64,000 bases of DNA from Antennarius striatus (Eukaryota; Chordata; Actinopteri; Lophiiformes; Antennariidae): positions 9,836,491 through 9,900,490 of the forward strand of contig NC_090792.1 in assembly GCF_040054535.1 (NCBI RefSeq). Direction: 5' to 3'. Shown here piece after piece: positions 11,901 through 23,936 of the stretch (positions are counted from its first letter, which is position 1; each line of letters starts with the position of its first letter). Below the pieces are notes generated by a model. It had not been told where the DNA came from and made no database searches. It worked only from the letters and a program-made list of their open reading frames with translations. The position numbers and the translations under genes are program-made.

Positions 11901-14100
11901 ACCATACAAGGATTAAGTTGTTTTGTGCTGATTGATGACTTGCAGTTATCGCTTTTCAGGCATAGTGTTAAGCGTTTTACTGACACACCACGTTTTGTAA
12001 TACAACAAATGTTATTCCGCATTGATTGGGCATAAAAACCAGGACAACATGCTTTAGGAGCAAAAACACGCTAAGCACTATGTTAACATCAAAATTCTAA
12101 AATGGTCATGGTGACAAAACTAATATTCTAACGTTTAGTAGGTATAACATTTGACACGCTCACTGTTCATAGCATAAGACTAGCTAAACAGCACTAACAG
12201 CTGAAGACGGGACATCAAATCAAATGAATTTCTCTATCGATCAAGAGGAGACAGTGCAAAAGAATAAATCAGAGAATTTGCAGTTAATCTGAATTAATAC
12301 AATAACCATCATAGAATCATCTTCATCTCAACCAGCTTAGGTTAAGTCAGAATGTCCCAATTTTTAAGTAAAGCCTAGTGTTTTGGGGCTTTTGTTGGCC
12401 AGCAAGCATCCCTGTCAGTTTAGTTACTCCTGCTCCATTAAACCCTGGCAGGGGTCCAGGAACAGTGCACTAATCCCACTTTACCCTCGCAGGGTGTCCA
12501 TCCTCTGTGCCTTGTGGGATAGACAGGAGACCAGTCAGACAAGTGGACTTCAGCAAATCTGCTTTAAAGCAGTGATCACGGGATTGTGTTTTTAAAAAAT
12601 GAATTGAATAATTACACATAGTACTTAATTTTACCTGTTTTTTTTATGTCACTTTTTTTTTAAAAAGTAAGTCCTCCACACTTTGCGCTCTTCTTGCTGG
12701 TTCGAAGACAGTATACCTTTTTTGAAAGAAGAAAATGCCACATTTTTCTGTACAGCAAACATACAACAAACCAACATGAAGCACGATGGTGAACTGTGAC
12801 AGAAGGAATTCTGGATTTGTTTACAATCAAATCTGATCAATTCATGAAAAAACAACATTGATGAACTAGATTAATAGTGCTGTTAATCCACTGGATTAAC
12901 AGTCTCACAGTTCTCCTTTCGTTAGACACATTAACAGGTTGTTCATACAGTATATTCAAATAGGACTACAAATGAAATGATTGACTAATAGCGTACTTGT
13001 GGTAACTTCATTTTCGACATACAGCTGTGAGACCGGCATCGATATAGTTACGCTTCATGTTAACAGCCTTTCATGAGGAGACGAGCTGCAGAAGTAGAAA
13101 TGCACACTAAAATAAAATAAAATAAGCATAATTAAAAAAACAGAATTAAATAAAAATTATAGAATGAAACGGGATATTAACTGCACCTGAAAGGTGTGTT
13201 GTCCATATAATATACAGTACAGTGTCTTTGTGAGTGTGGATGTCTATGGAGCTCTCTGAAAGGCAAAACATATCTAAATGTTTCACCAATTTAAATAAGG
13301 AAGAACAATAAAAAACCGTCATCATCATCAGCATTGGTTGCTCAGTGTTTAAGTGAATTATAGGAACTGATAACTATTTCATCAACGGTTTCTCCTTTTG
13401 CCTTTGAAGTATTTTAGTTTTTGTTCTAGTTTCAACTGGCTCCAGATCAATCCATGCAGCAGCATAGAAGTTGGCTGATTATCATGGGCACTCAATTTTT
13501 TCAAAGGCATAGAAACCTACCAAACAAACACAAAACATGAAACACATGACTAAGACTGAGGATGTTGTTGTGCTGATCAGCAGTTTTAAGAACGAACATT
13601 TTGTGGTGATGTTCATGAAATGTGTTACTGAATAGGTTATAAAAAGCTTTTAGCTTAAGATATTAGTCTAGTGAAGGAGTAGAAAGCAGATATTTATCTG
13701 ATAGTAGCTATAATCATAATATTATCTAAAGAAGATACAATGCCTCAGAGTGCTCATAATAATCTTGCAGATACTTGATTGTGTGCTGTAATTTTCAACC
13801 TTTAAAACACCATTGATAACAAATGTGTGCGTGTGTGGGGAAACAAAGGTGCCTTTCATGTTCTTTCGGTGACAATGCTCCAGAGACAAATTACAGGGTT
13901 CTATAATAAAGGCTAAGAACATGGGTTTGGATTTCTGAGAGTCCTCAGGACAAATATTAATGACAAGCAGTAGCTACGGAAACCCAGTAATGAGGCCTAA
14001 TTCCAAAAACTTTGCTGATTGAAAGATTAAATTGTTTTGGATATTGTGAGTAGTGAAAATAATGTAGCAGGTTATCATTATTACAAAAGATGTCAGTGAT
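9000..14100. other. Intergenic, no gene seen
   Basis: AT-rich sequence between the Rho GTPase promoter and a retrotransposon fragment. All open frames are under 90 codons, overlap in several frames and show no recognisable domain or flanking splice signals. A TAAAA-rich run lies near 13108-13125. I see no tRNA or rRNA. Confidence 0.6.
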
Positions 14101-14109
14101 ATATACAGT

Positions 14110-14578
14110 ATATACATACTTCACCACTGCTTTCTTCTGGTCGTTGTTCACCACCATCACCACTATGTCCAGTTGGTTAGCCAGCAGCTGTTTGTCAGTC
14201 TGGAAGCTGAAGTCCCTCAGGATTTAGCCATGTCATTCTCAACAACTTTAGTGGTATGTCCCATTTGGATTTGGGTACTTCTAGTCCATACTGGGTACAT
14301 ACTGTATGTTCCTGTACACTATCACAGCTACTTGGTTGTGCCTTTCCATGTATGCTGAGCTGGCGAGCATCTTACACCCTGCTACCACATGCTGGACTGT
14401 CTCTGGGGCTTCTTTACATAGCCTGCACCTTGGGTCAGATCTACTGTGGTAGATATTGGCCTCTATTGCTCTTGTACTTAGGGCCTGTTCTTGTGCTGCC
14501 ATGATCAGTGCCTCTGTGCTGTCTGTCAGTCCAGCTTTATTCAGCCATTGGTAGGTCTTCTTGATATCAGCCACTTCC
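14110..14578 (-). mobile_element. Fragment of a non-LTR retrotransposon pol C-terminus
   Basis: On the minus strand, 14574 down to about 14300 reads ADIKKTYQWLNKAGLTDSTE..., a CRLCKEAPETVQHVVAGCK knuckle, then YMERHNQVA-IVYRN. Further down (about 14290-14120), in shifted frames with stops, come VPKSKWDIP and later NQLDIVV--NNDQKKAV. This string of motifs is the familiar C-terminal part of a fish LINE-type reverse transcriptase protein. Frameshifts and stops make it a pseudogene. One end abuts TA/TG microsatellite DNA at 14580, the other a short TA-rich stretch at 14099. Confidence 0.8.
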
Positions 14579-14601
14579 TGAGTGCGTGTGTATACATATC
14601 A

Positions 14602-14637
14602 TTATATATATATACTGTATATATATATACACACACA

Positions 14638-14691
<54 letters not shown>

Positions 14692-14767
14692 GTGTGTGTG
14701 TGCATGTATATATATGTATATGTATCTATATCTACGTACTGTGTATATATACAGTATATATATATGA
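14602..14767. repeat. Compound TA/CA/TG microsatellite
   Basis: Alternating purine-pyrimidine DNA: TA runs, CA then TG (about 24 TG units, 14642-14689), then TA again ending in a self-complementary ATATACAGTATATATATAT. It directly follows the retrotransposon fragment. Confidence 0.95.
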
Positions 14768-14779
14768 TATGTAAATAGA

Positions 14780-17700
14780 ATGTTCTGGTGTAAACGTATT
14801 TTCACAACTATGTTATGTAAACCTGTTGCATAACAAGGCATTTAAGGAGAAATATACTTCATTTATCACCTTGGGAAATTTTTTCCCACGCACAGCCTAT
14901 TTTCATAAATGTACAGTATGTGTGTATAGGCCCTAGAACATGCACACACAAGGGGCCTGTCAGCATGTCAGATAGTAAGAGGTGCAGGCAACTAATTTGT
15001 GTTGCTCCCGATGAGCAAGTTGTAAACGAGACGGGATGAACATGTCTGAACATTACGTTATTACACATACTGTGTTTCTTACCATAGTGTTTTGACATTG
15101 TCAAATGCACTTGTTCAGGAGACAACAGTCATTTGACGTTCCTGGCATTCCAAGAAAGAAGCTGACGAAATATTTGCTCATCCTTACTCATAACATACAA
15201 GACATTGTTTGCTCATCTGTGCATTTACTCTAACATTTAGCTGGGGCTCGTCCTTTAAATACAGTAAATCTGACAAAAATAATAATAAACCTGTGAAGAT
15301 GCTCAGCTCCATGGAAGTATCATCACAACGACTTCAACAGAAGCAGGGGTTTAATAAATTGACTGCCCCAAGTAATTCCACAGCATAATCTCCAGTTAAA
15401 AAAACTGTTAAATATTTCCAAAAAGTATTTATATATTTAGATACAAAGAGTCAAATTGGACAACACAATTTATGTCTATATGATATGAAATGACAGCTAA
15501 CTGGTTATCAAATCATATACTGGGAATGAAATATAGCTAGCCTGGCTCCTGACAAAGGTGACCACTAGTGTTACTATCGTCAGAGCTCACCAAAAACATG
15601 AATTATCGTGTGGTCATTGGTCCACAAAAATCGAATGCAGTGTTTTGCAGATGATTTATCCTGACAACATTGCTTCTATCATCACTAGCAGGTAGACATT
15701 TTGGCTTTAGATTAAAATGTACATATGGGATGGTCTATTCATTCTTTCATTCATCTTCATGGGTTGGTTTATTTAGTGGAAAATAGCCAGCTCTGAAAAC
15801 CAAGATGTGAGTCTTTCCATTTCACATGTCAGTCACCGGCAAGTGTGATCGTCACCACGATCCAGTTATTGTTCAAGTGCCAACACCAACATCAGCTATT
15901 AGCAGTCACATAGTCTTTCAGTTTTGGTTTAATAGAGAACATGAAGATTTGTCACTTTTTTGTATTACATGTTAAGATGAGGCACCTTCATGTGTTAGCT
16001 TCACGAGTTTCAGTCGTGAACTTTAACCATCACATTTTCAAATGCTACACTATGATGCAACTGAGGTCAAAGTGTCAAATGCCTCACAAAGTTTTAAAGT
16101 GGCTGTATGCAACAAGTTCCAATGCAGAAACCCAGCAAGGGATTTACAATGCCAAAATCTGCTGACAAGGAGACCATGTGGCTCTCTCATTTTACCAACC
16201 AATAGTTAAACCCAAAAAGATACAACAATTTAAAAAAAAAGTTCAGATAGTTAGGTACTTTTAGCCCCAACAAAGAACAACTTTTACCAGAGTGACTCAT
16301 CAACAGAGACACACCGCAATCTTTCGTGTGACGTTTAGGTATGTAGTCAGTAATTCCTGGAGCCATCCCAGCAGGAAGGTAATGCTGTCAAGTTGTGTGA
16401 CAACTTGTTTTTTGTTGAATGCAGCTACGTAACACAAAGCAAACTCTAAAATCCACACTGACGTACTACTTTACCAGAGTTGTAGCTTTTCACAGTGCGT
16501 CATAATTTATTGGCTTTTATAGATACGAGTATTGGAGATATTGATAGACTCAGCAGCATCTGAGGAAAAAAAAAACACACACCAAAACGACATGATTTCC
16601 GTGACTATTTCCTGTACAGGTTTGTAGGAACACTATACATGCAGCGATATGCTGCCGTAACGGAACTGAAGAAGATCAGGGAGATACTTACACTGTCCAA
16701 TACACAAACAAAAACAGCATACAAAATACAAGTAACTGAAATCCTTCTATTAGTGCTCTTTGCTTTGATATTAATGTTTTTTTTTATCATGACAAGGAAT
16801 CGTGACAATTTTGCATTACAGCATACAAAATATACAATTTGAAAATAGCTGAAGAGTCAAAAAGTCTGACAAAACATTAAAAGATCACAAAGTACGGTGT
16901 CTCCTCCTTGACATACGCCCCTCAGCCAGGAGCCAACAGCTGGAATGTATTTGAGTTTTGGTTTAATAGAGAACATGAATGCCATTCCTGGGGGATGGAG
17001 CAGACTAATGAACCAGACGGCAGAACTCCAACTGGACCTTTAATTTTGTCATGTCTGGTTCAGTCCACAGTACAGCCTCAAACATATTGGATTAAAAGAC
17101 CATGTGGGTGTCCTGTTTGGAGGAGAAGAAACAATTTACCACCAGCTACTGCTGATGATGAATGGAAAAGAACATAATGTGTATCGTGGGACAGTGATGG
17201 ATGAGCTGGAACTGTGTTTTGCCTCTCCTAAGTGATGAAACACACCTCAGCAGAAAAACAGATTCAGTCTTTTGATCTAAGAGTTTGGAAAAGCTGGGCA
17301 TGTGGTTTACTGCCAAATCATTAGCCATTGTTTGAGCCTGTTTAATGGATGGTCCTCCTCTTGTGGTGAAGTGGCCTTCTTGACCGTACAGCACTCTGGA
17401 AGGAGCTTAGTGAGGGATGAGGTGGCCCTCACTGGTCAGACCTGACCTTTTTATATGAGAGGGTTAGGGCTCTAGAGCCCATTGACATCATTAATGCCCC
17501 AATCACTTTCTCTTCACCACATGTTCAGGATGACCTTCAGTCTTGCACTGACCCAACAAAGGTCGAGGGTTTGGGTTCAATCTAGGTGCACATCAGCATA
17601 CAGGTGGAGACCCCAAAATTTGCTGATTTTTAAGCTTGTGGGTCCACATTTTGAGGACACGACCTCAGCCTTTATCTGTACATGTTTTCATAATCAGCAT

Positions 17701-17780
17701 GTGCTCTATTAGAGGATAATGACTGACATATTTTGTGGTTGAAGAAATGATCTCAAAAATGGTTGTACAGTAATATTTTT
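14780..17780. other. Intergenic, no gene seen
   Basis: Unique-looking AT-rich DNA without a supported gene. A 26-bp sequence occurs twice in direct orientation (15920-15945 and 16954-16979). Open frames are short and unrecognised. Confidence 0.6.
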
Positions 17781-17782
17781 TT

Positions 17783-17996
<214 letters not shown>

Positions 17997-18000
17997 TAGA

Positions 18001-18060
18001 ATCTAGATAGATAGATAAGCAGATAGATCGATTTCCCCTGAGGGATCATGATGGGTGGAG
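18001..18060. repeat. Inverted GATA units and short retroelement-like tail
   Basis: CTAGATAGATAGATAAGCAGATAGATCG is followed by ATTTCCCCTGAGGGATCATGATGG. The second part resembles (reverse-complemented) the GATCCC-GGGGAAAT 3' ends that often sit beside tetranucleotide repeats in teleost non-LTR elements. Assignment to a family is only a suggestion. Confidence 0.4.
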
Positions 18061-19540
18061 ATACTAAGTAATAATAATGTTGGTATGAAGTCTTGATCGT
18101 GTTTGACTCATCTGACTGTGTCCCAACAAGCTATTGTTTAAAATCATGACTCATGTTCTGTGTGATTCTGTTTGACTTTTTTTCAGATTAAAATGACACG
18201 TAAACACATTTCTCATGCATCAGAAGACAGCCACAGCTCCAGCTTGTAAGGAGAAACCGACCGCATATATTAGTCATCTGTTTGTTTCCATCTCAAGTAT
18301 TTAAAAATTATTGTTCAGTTATTTTTGATGAAATGTCACTTCTTGTAATTGTTTCTAGCATTCCTCAACAAATAATAAGCTTTAAGTGTAATTGAAAAAA
18401 ACAACGACCCTTTTTGAATCCCTTTTTTATGTGAATAATTCTCTTATGATTGTCTTTTCTAAAGTCATTGATAATATATCTCTAGTGAGGTTTTTCTGCA
18501 AGCTTGTTTATGGTCTGGTAAATATATCCTGATTTTTCTAGTTAAATTACAATAACGGCAGATATCTGCCTGGTTTCGAGGTTAAATCGTACATCTGCAG
18601 CCTGTTTTTCCTACTGCTAATCTATCTGTTGGCTTTTCTATTTGCCCATCTATCTGTGTGTAATTTGATGCTATATAGCTAAAACAACTTTGTCATGCTC
18701 CGCCTACATCTGGAGACTTTAAATATTCTAGACATCTGAGCTTGTACATGCTATACTGGGCCCTCTCGCTCTACAGACCTTTTCCCTAATTTTGGGGTGA
18801 CTTCTAGGAATCAGACTGCTGTTTCACAGGAGTGTGCAGCTTGAAATGTAAGCTTGTTTATTCATGGGTGGAATGACTTTTAAAAAAAAGTCTTACATGT
18901 GACCTGTGCACATGTATTGGTAACGTGATCCAAGCTCAGACAGGGACGAAGGGTAACCCTATCTGTGCCCTTACCTCCCCAGCCAGGCCCCTATATGCAG
19001 CATACAGTAAGAGCAGGCAGTCAACTGTAGTGGGAGATTTCTTCTGCAGCTGTGTGTGCAGGATGTGTGCTACATACTTGATGTTTCATTTTGACATCAT
19101 ATGTTATATTCAAGATCATTATGCATCACTTTATACGTATTTCAATTTTTTATTGTGCACTTCAGGCGGTTAGTGGTCATAAATATAATTTCAAATAAAT
19201 GTTTGTGTTCGTCTAGACAGACACTAGGTGTTACATCATGAATGATAAATTTAGTATAGCCTGCAATTGGGGACATTCTTTCCTGTGTGTTCATCATCTC
19301 TGCAGAGCTGTCCTGTAAAACTTAGTCTGGGACTAGCCCTGAAGGAAAGTCAGCTCTCCTGTCAGCTGTAGAGACAAGGACTACATTCCTCAGCCACGTG
19401 ATGTGGGAGGTGTGGGAGGCCCCTCCGCAGCCAGTCATGCATTTGAACACAGCATATGGTTTCTATACATACTGTATACATAGGAGGCTTGTTCAAACTC
19501 ACAGGGTGAAAGTGATGCAGAAATCACCAAATCATTAAAA
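18061..19540. other. Intergenic, no gene seen
   Basis: AT-rich DNA between the microsatellite and the chac1 3' end. No coding exon or RNA gene is recognised. Confidence 0.55.
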
Positions 19541-19548
19541 CCTATTTG

Positions 19549-19560
19549 TTTATTTTTATT
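19549..19560 (-). terminator. chac1: Candidate chac1 polyadenylation signals
   Basis: Two adjacent AATAAA hexamers on the minus strand (TTTATT at 19549-19554 and 19555-19560) lie about 400 nt beyond the chac1 stop, a reasonable 3'UTR length. Confidence 0.55.
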
Positions 19561-19961
19561 AAAATGCATTTATAAAACATATAGAAAGTATAAAAGTATC
19601 ACCTCTGAGACTCTTTACAACAATGATGTAAGACATTCAAAAAGACAGGACAGTTTTCCATGAGACTTTTCAAGACAGTAAGTGCTTCTGGTGTTTGCAC
19701 ACAGTAAACAGTAAAACCTGTGGGACCTACTTATTTTAAGGTTCCCAGCTTTAGAGTCTAGAAACGTGAAGCAAGGAGGATAGAAGTAGAGTTCTGAGAT
19801 GACTTAAGAGGTTATGTTGCACCCTTTAAATAGTCAAGTCTTCAGATGTCCCCTCTGACATTTTCATAGAATTGAAAAACATTCCTCTTTCAAATACTGA
19901 ATATACTCAAACATGTATTGCAACATTTCCCCATTCACACAACATTCAATGAGCAGCATTT

Positions 19962-21357
19962 TCAGGAAGTGGAGTGTAGTATGTAGTTTAGCATGTAGCT
20001 CCCAGCATCAGGGGTTTCTGATGTGTATTTCATCTCATCAGGCCCACGGAAAAAGTTCAGAGCAGCTGCTTCAATGGAGAAGAGGTGCTCGTCCTCTACC
20101 TCAGGACAGCAGAGCCTCATGAACTCTGCCAGCCGCAAAAGGTATTCAATATTAGCTCCATTGTTTCCCCTGCAGATGGCAATCTGGGCAGCAATATCTC
20201 TGTCTGAGGCTGGGCCGAGGTAGCTGGGGTTGTCAGAAGTAGCGATGTAGACGAGGGCCAACAGGGGAGACTTTCCATCCTTTGGAAAGAAGTTTACTGT
20301 CTTCATTCTGTAACCTCCAAGCTCGACCTCTCGTTTGTGCAGAGACTGGAGGGACGATTCGACCTGGGACTTGCTCACCTCATAGGCTACACCCCATGTG
20401 CAAGTCTAAGGGAGAACAGTAGGAGAGAAGGTGCAGCAGTTGGCATAAACAGCATAGTATAGCCGAGATACTTATTGACTATCTAAATCGCAGAAGAGTT
20501 CATTAGTAAAATGTACACATGCTTTTTGGACCTCAGTGATCATAGTCTAGTAGTTTGATGTGATACTGATGAACCTTCGCTTAAAAAACACACACCATAA
20601 AAACAGAGTTACTACCAAGTAGATACAATAAAATATGCTAAACTTGTGTCTGCCTGTTTATTATAGTACAATAGCTTAATTTTTAATGGTAGATATGATG
20701 CATAATGTTGCTACAGAATTACAAGTGAAAAATCTTACATGGTCAAAGTGCTGAATTTCAGTTTCAAGTAATGTAATGGGGGGAAAAACTCTGGCAGTAT
20801 TCTGTCAACAACCAGGGAAGTAAATAATTTCACGTATTTTTAATTTAGTTTATTTCGTCTTTGTTTAAAACACAGTTACTAGAGATTGAATCTCTTTCTA
20901 TCAGGCCACTTTGAAAAGTTAGTACTATAGTTCAAGGTCACTGGAACTTAAGTTGGAAAATAAAAGAGTTAAGTGTGTGCTGGATGTCACTTCATGCTTT
21001 AAACAAAAACACTCACCTCCGGATCGTCCACGAGTGTAACGACTCTGCCTGGCTGTGGAGAGGAAGGACACGCAGTGAGGACATGCCTACTCAGCACAAC
21101 AATAAACTCATTCAACAATTTCAGTAAAAATCAGAAAATCGGCTTATTTTGATCAATTGAGGAGCAAGATAATATGTAAAAGAGTCAAATATTACCCTTG
21201 TTTTGTTTCCTCGATGAAAATCATCTCCGTGCCAGAAGCGCCTTTTATAGCCCATAATGAAGCCGACTTTACTACTCTTATAAACAAAATCTGGTCTCCA
21301 CACTAAGGAGCCATATCCAAAAATCCACAGATTGTTATTTTCCTTTGAAACGTCCAT
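19962..21357 (-). CDS. chac1: chac1, glutathione-specific gamma-glutamylcyclotransferase
   Basis: Three exons join in phase: 21196-21357, 21017-21052 and 19962-20405, giving 213 codons (human CHAC1 222). The N-terminal WIFGYGSLVWRPDF (11-24) is the ChaC substrate-binding loop. GYKRRFWHGDDFHRG and PGRVVTLVDD follow, with CTWGVAYEV after exon 3 begins. KREVELGGY places the predicted catalytic glutamate at residue 92, equivalent to human E115. YLGPASDRDIAAQI and EYLLRLAEFMRLCCPE-EDEHL match the rest of the fold. The known reaction splits cytosolic glutathione into 5-oxoproline and Cys-Gly; CHAC1 is an ATF4-CHOP target of the unfolded-protein response and has also been reported to block Notch processing. 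Length and C-terminus favour CHAC1 over CHAC2, and it lies just downstream of dll4 as in human. No damage is seen. Confidence 0.95.
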
Positions 21358-21548
21358 GACTTGTGTTGTTTATGTCAAATGTCTATCCCTCGATCTTTCC
21401 TCTTTTTCTCATAGGTTATGTATTCTGTCGCAAAACGCTAAAAACTGAAACTATTTCTTAATTATTAACACGTTCTTCTAATAGTAGATAACGAGTTTGT
21501 TAAAAACAACCAAGGCAAAAACAAATCCCTGCCCCTCTTCCGTGCAAA

Positions 21549-21612
21549 CACGTGTATTTGTTGTTCAGCCTACGTCATCGCCACGCAGTCTCCACCAATC
21601 ACATCAAAGAAG
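21549..21612 (-). promoter_or_regulatory. chac1: chac1 proximal promoter cluster: E-box, CRE-like, CCAAT
   Basis: About 190-255 bp upstream of the chac1 ATG are an E-box CACGTG (21549-21554), a TGACGTA ATF/CRE-like site (TACGTCA at 21571-21577), a CCAAT box (21595-21599) and a GC box just beyond (GGCGGG near 21613). ATF4-type control of CHAC1 through a CRE-like site is established in mammals; use here is inferred from the motif. Confidence 0.5.
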
Positions 21613-21619
21613 AGGCGGG

Positions 21620-22640
21620 ACTACTTGACGGATAAACCAATCATATTAATTCGACAAAGAACTTCCATAAATCACACTCCAAACAAAATGTTTACAGAAA
21701 TTAACAGAACATTTTGTTCCAGTCTCAGCAGTTACTCACCAAAACTATTTAATGAGCATGGTTTCACCGTGACAAAAAAACAAAACCTGTTTGTTCCTTT
21801 TATTCTTTGATTCTTTATCTGATGTGTGTTTGTTTGTTTGTTTGTTTGTTTGTTCTTTTGGTTGCTTTCTTGCTTGGTCGGTTTTTCTTTCTTTCTTTGT
21901 TTCTTACAAACGATACTTTTTCAAAAATAATTTTAAAAACGCTTTTTGATTTGACTCATCGTGTTTAATCACTCATAGACCTGATTCCTTAATGCTCGTT
22001 CATTCTTATTTTTAAACTACTTTCATCCTTGTATTTCCAGGAACAGTCAAGTAGGTACAGTGATCGCCTATAAAACCCCAGGAGTGTCAGCTCTGTGATC
22101 TAAACTCATTAAGTTTCTGTATTCTGCTGAGATCTGTTAATCATGGATATCACTAATGACTACTTTAAGTACTTTGCTATGTAATTGTCTCTTTCTGTGC
22201 ATTATGGTAGACGAACTGACAAAAACAGCATATAAGAAACTTTTCCTCCAATTGTACATAAGGCTCACTGCCCCCAGGTGGTTGTAAAACACACTGCTGT
22301 GAGTGGGACTTCGAACTGTTGGATGCCTGCAAAAGAGCAAACTGTGGTGAACATTTCCACTCCCTGGATAACATTTAAATTGTTTCATTATGTTTTTCAG
22401 ATTCAAACAGAATGACATTTGTTGATGACTTGCTGTTGTGCTTTTTATCTATTTGGATGTGGGGCCCCTGTTTGCTGCACACTTGCTCCACAGTGATAAG
22501 GCATACAGACTTGGTCACTGACACACAAGCAACCCCATGCCAAATTTTGTCGAGTTATTGCAATCATCTCCTAATCCTTTCAGTTAACTGTAGAGCCATG
22601 AGAGATCACTTACCACACCAAGAGTAGAGTTTAAAGACCA
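21620..22640. other. Intergenic chac1-dll4 spacer
   Basis: About 1 kb of AT-rich DNA between the chac1 promoter and the likely dll4 3' end. It contains a short (TTTG)n run at 21828-21854. No gene is seen. Confidence 0.55.
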
Positions 22641-22649
22641 CAAGAACTC

Positions 22650-22655
22650 TTTATT
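22650..22655 (-). terminator. dll4: Candidate distal dll4 polyadenylation signal
   Basis: AATAAA on the minus strand (TTTATT in plus) about 1.28 kb past the dll4 stop. A nearer AATAAA lies at 23486-23491, about 440 nt past the stop. Which one is used cannot be told from sequence. Confidence 0.35.
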
Positions 22656-23876
22656 TCACATACAGATGCTGTTACATCTCCTGTTTGAGTTATTTCTTAA
22701 GTTGCTGCCAGTTACAATGCTGTTCACTGAATGATTGCTAGCACACACCACACCGACACAGAGGTCATAGACATAAACATGGAATCATTAGAAATACTAC
22801 CAGGTCAAATATATGACAGTATCTACAGACAATGAAGCCACTTCACATCACCTTGACATGAATTAAGTTTCTAGATGATTCCAACATGCAGATTAGGAAC
22901 GCTATTCAACCATATGTACACTCGACCATTGAAGAGCAACAAACAGTGTACCAGATTTGTATTCATTGTTTCTTTTTATAACAAAAAAAGTAAGACACCG
23001 ACAACACATATATAAAATAAATTCACTTTTTCTGGGTATCTAATCTTGACATATAAATATACAGTATATACACATTAATCTTATAAAACATAGATAAAGA
23101 TCAGTGCTTCATATTCTTAAATTGCTAATGAAATAGTAATCTTACAAAGTAACATTATTAGTTCAGTAATTTCCTTTGAAGGCGTCCTTGGTACAATAGT
23201 CACTTCATATATTTCTTTGTCTTTATCTAAGGGTGATCTTGCATAAGGTTAAACAAGGCCTTGTCACGAGTTTCCCTGCATGGAGCTATGCCACATTTCA
23301 TCTTTTGATCTTTTATATTATCTCCATTTTGCTGTGCAAAGGGTTCAAAATAAGGCAGGGTACAATATTTTTTAAACATACAGTAAGGCTTTGTGATCTT
23401 GGCTGTATACATTCTTTATATTAAAAAAAGGATTTAGAAAACTGATGATCCTAAATATTCATCAGAAACGAACCGTTCTTAGTATTTATTTTATAATTTA
23501 GGACAATGCTGATTTTTTTTTTTTTGCATAGCACATTGCAGGCCAAGAATAATTGAAAAGGCTGTCTCCTTCCACAGGCTTGTTGGCAGTAAGATGATTT
23601 TGTTGATTGCTCATTACTGCAATAAGGTGGGTAGGAGTGCGTCCAGATAGTCCTTCACATCAGGGCCTGAAGCCACTGGATGAACTTGGATGAAACATAG
23701 AAGGCTTGGAGTCCAAAATATTGAAGGCGCATCCACATGTGAATTTTACTCATTATTTCTTTTCAGTCTTTACATTCTCACAAAAATTAATTAATAGCTT
23801 CACTTCTATTGAATCCAGTTATCAAGTTTTCAAGAGCAGCAACTTGCATTTAAATAAATCCCAGTCTCTCCATACT

Positions 23877-23884
23877 TGTAAACA
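23877..23884 (-). promoter_or_regulatory. dll4: miR-30 8-mer seed match in the dll4 3'UTR
   Basis: The minus strand reads TGTTTACA, a perfect 8-mer match to the miR-30 seed, 46-53 nt after the dll4 stop codon. miR-30 is known to repress dll4 and limit angiogenic sprouting in fish and mammals. Occupancy here is inferred from position and sequence. Confidence 0.6.
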
Positions 23885-23930
23885 GTCCACAAGACATCCA
23901 TAGTTGACAGTGAATCATATCTTCTGTTTA

Positions 23931-23936
23931 TTATAC
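23931..23936 (-). other. dll4: Terminal dll4 coding exon: one codon plus stop
   Basis: Exon 10 ends ...GCA ACT GAG followed by a GTAAGT donor. After 82 nt a T-rich tract and CAG precede GTA TAA, supplying the final valine of ATEV and the stop. Reading through the intron would add valine and then an unrelated hydrophobic tail, so splicing is needed for an exposed PDZ ligand. Delta genes are known to split ATE|V this way. Confidence 0.85.
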
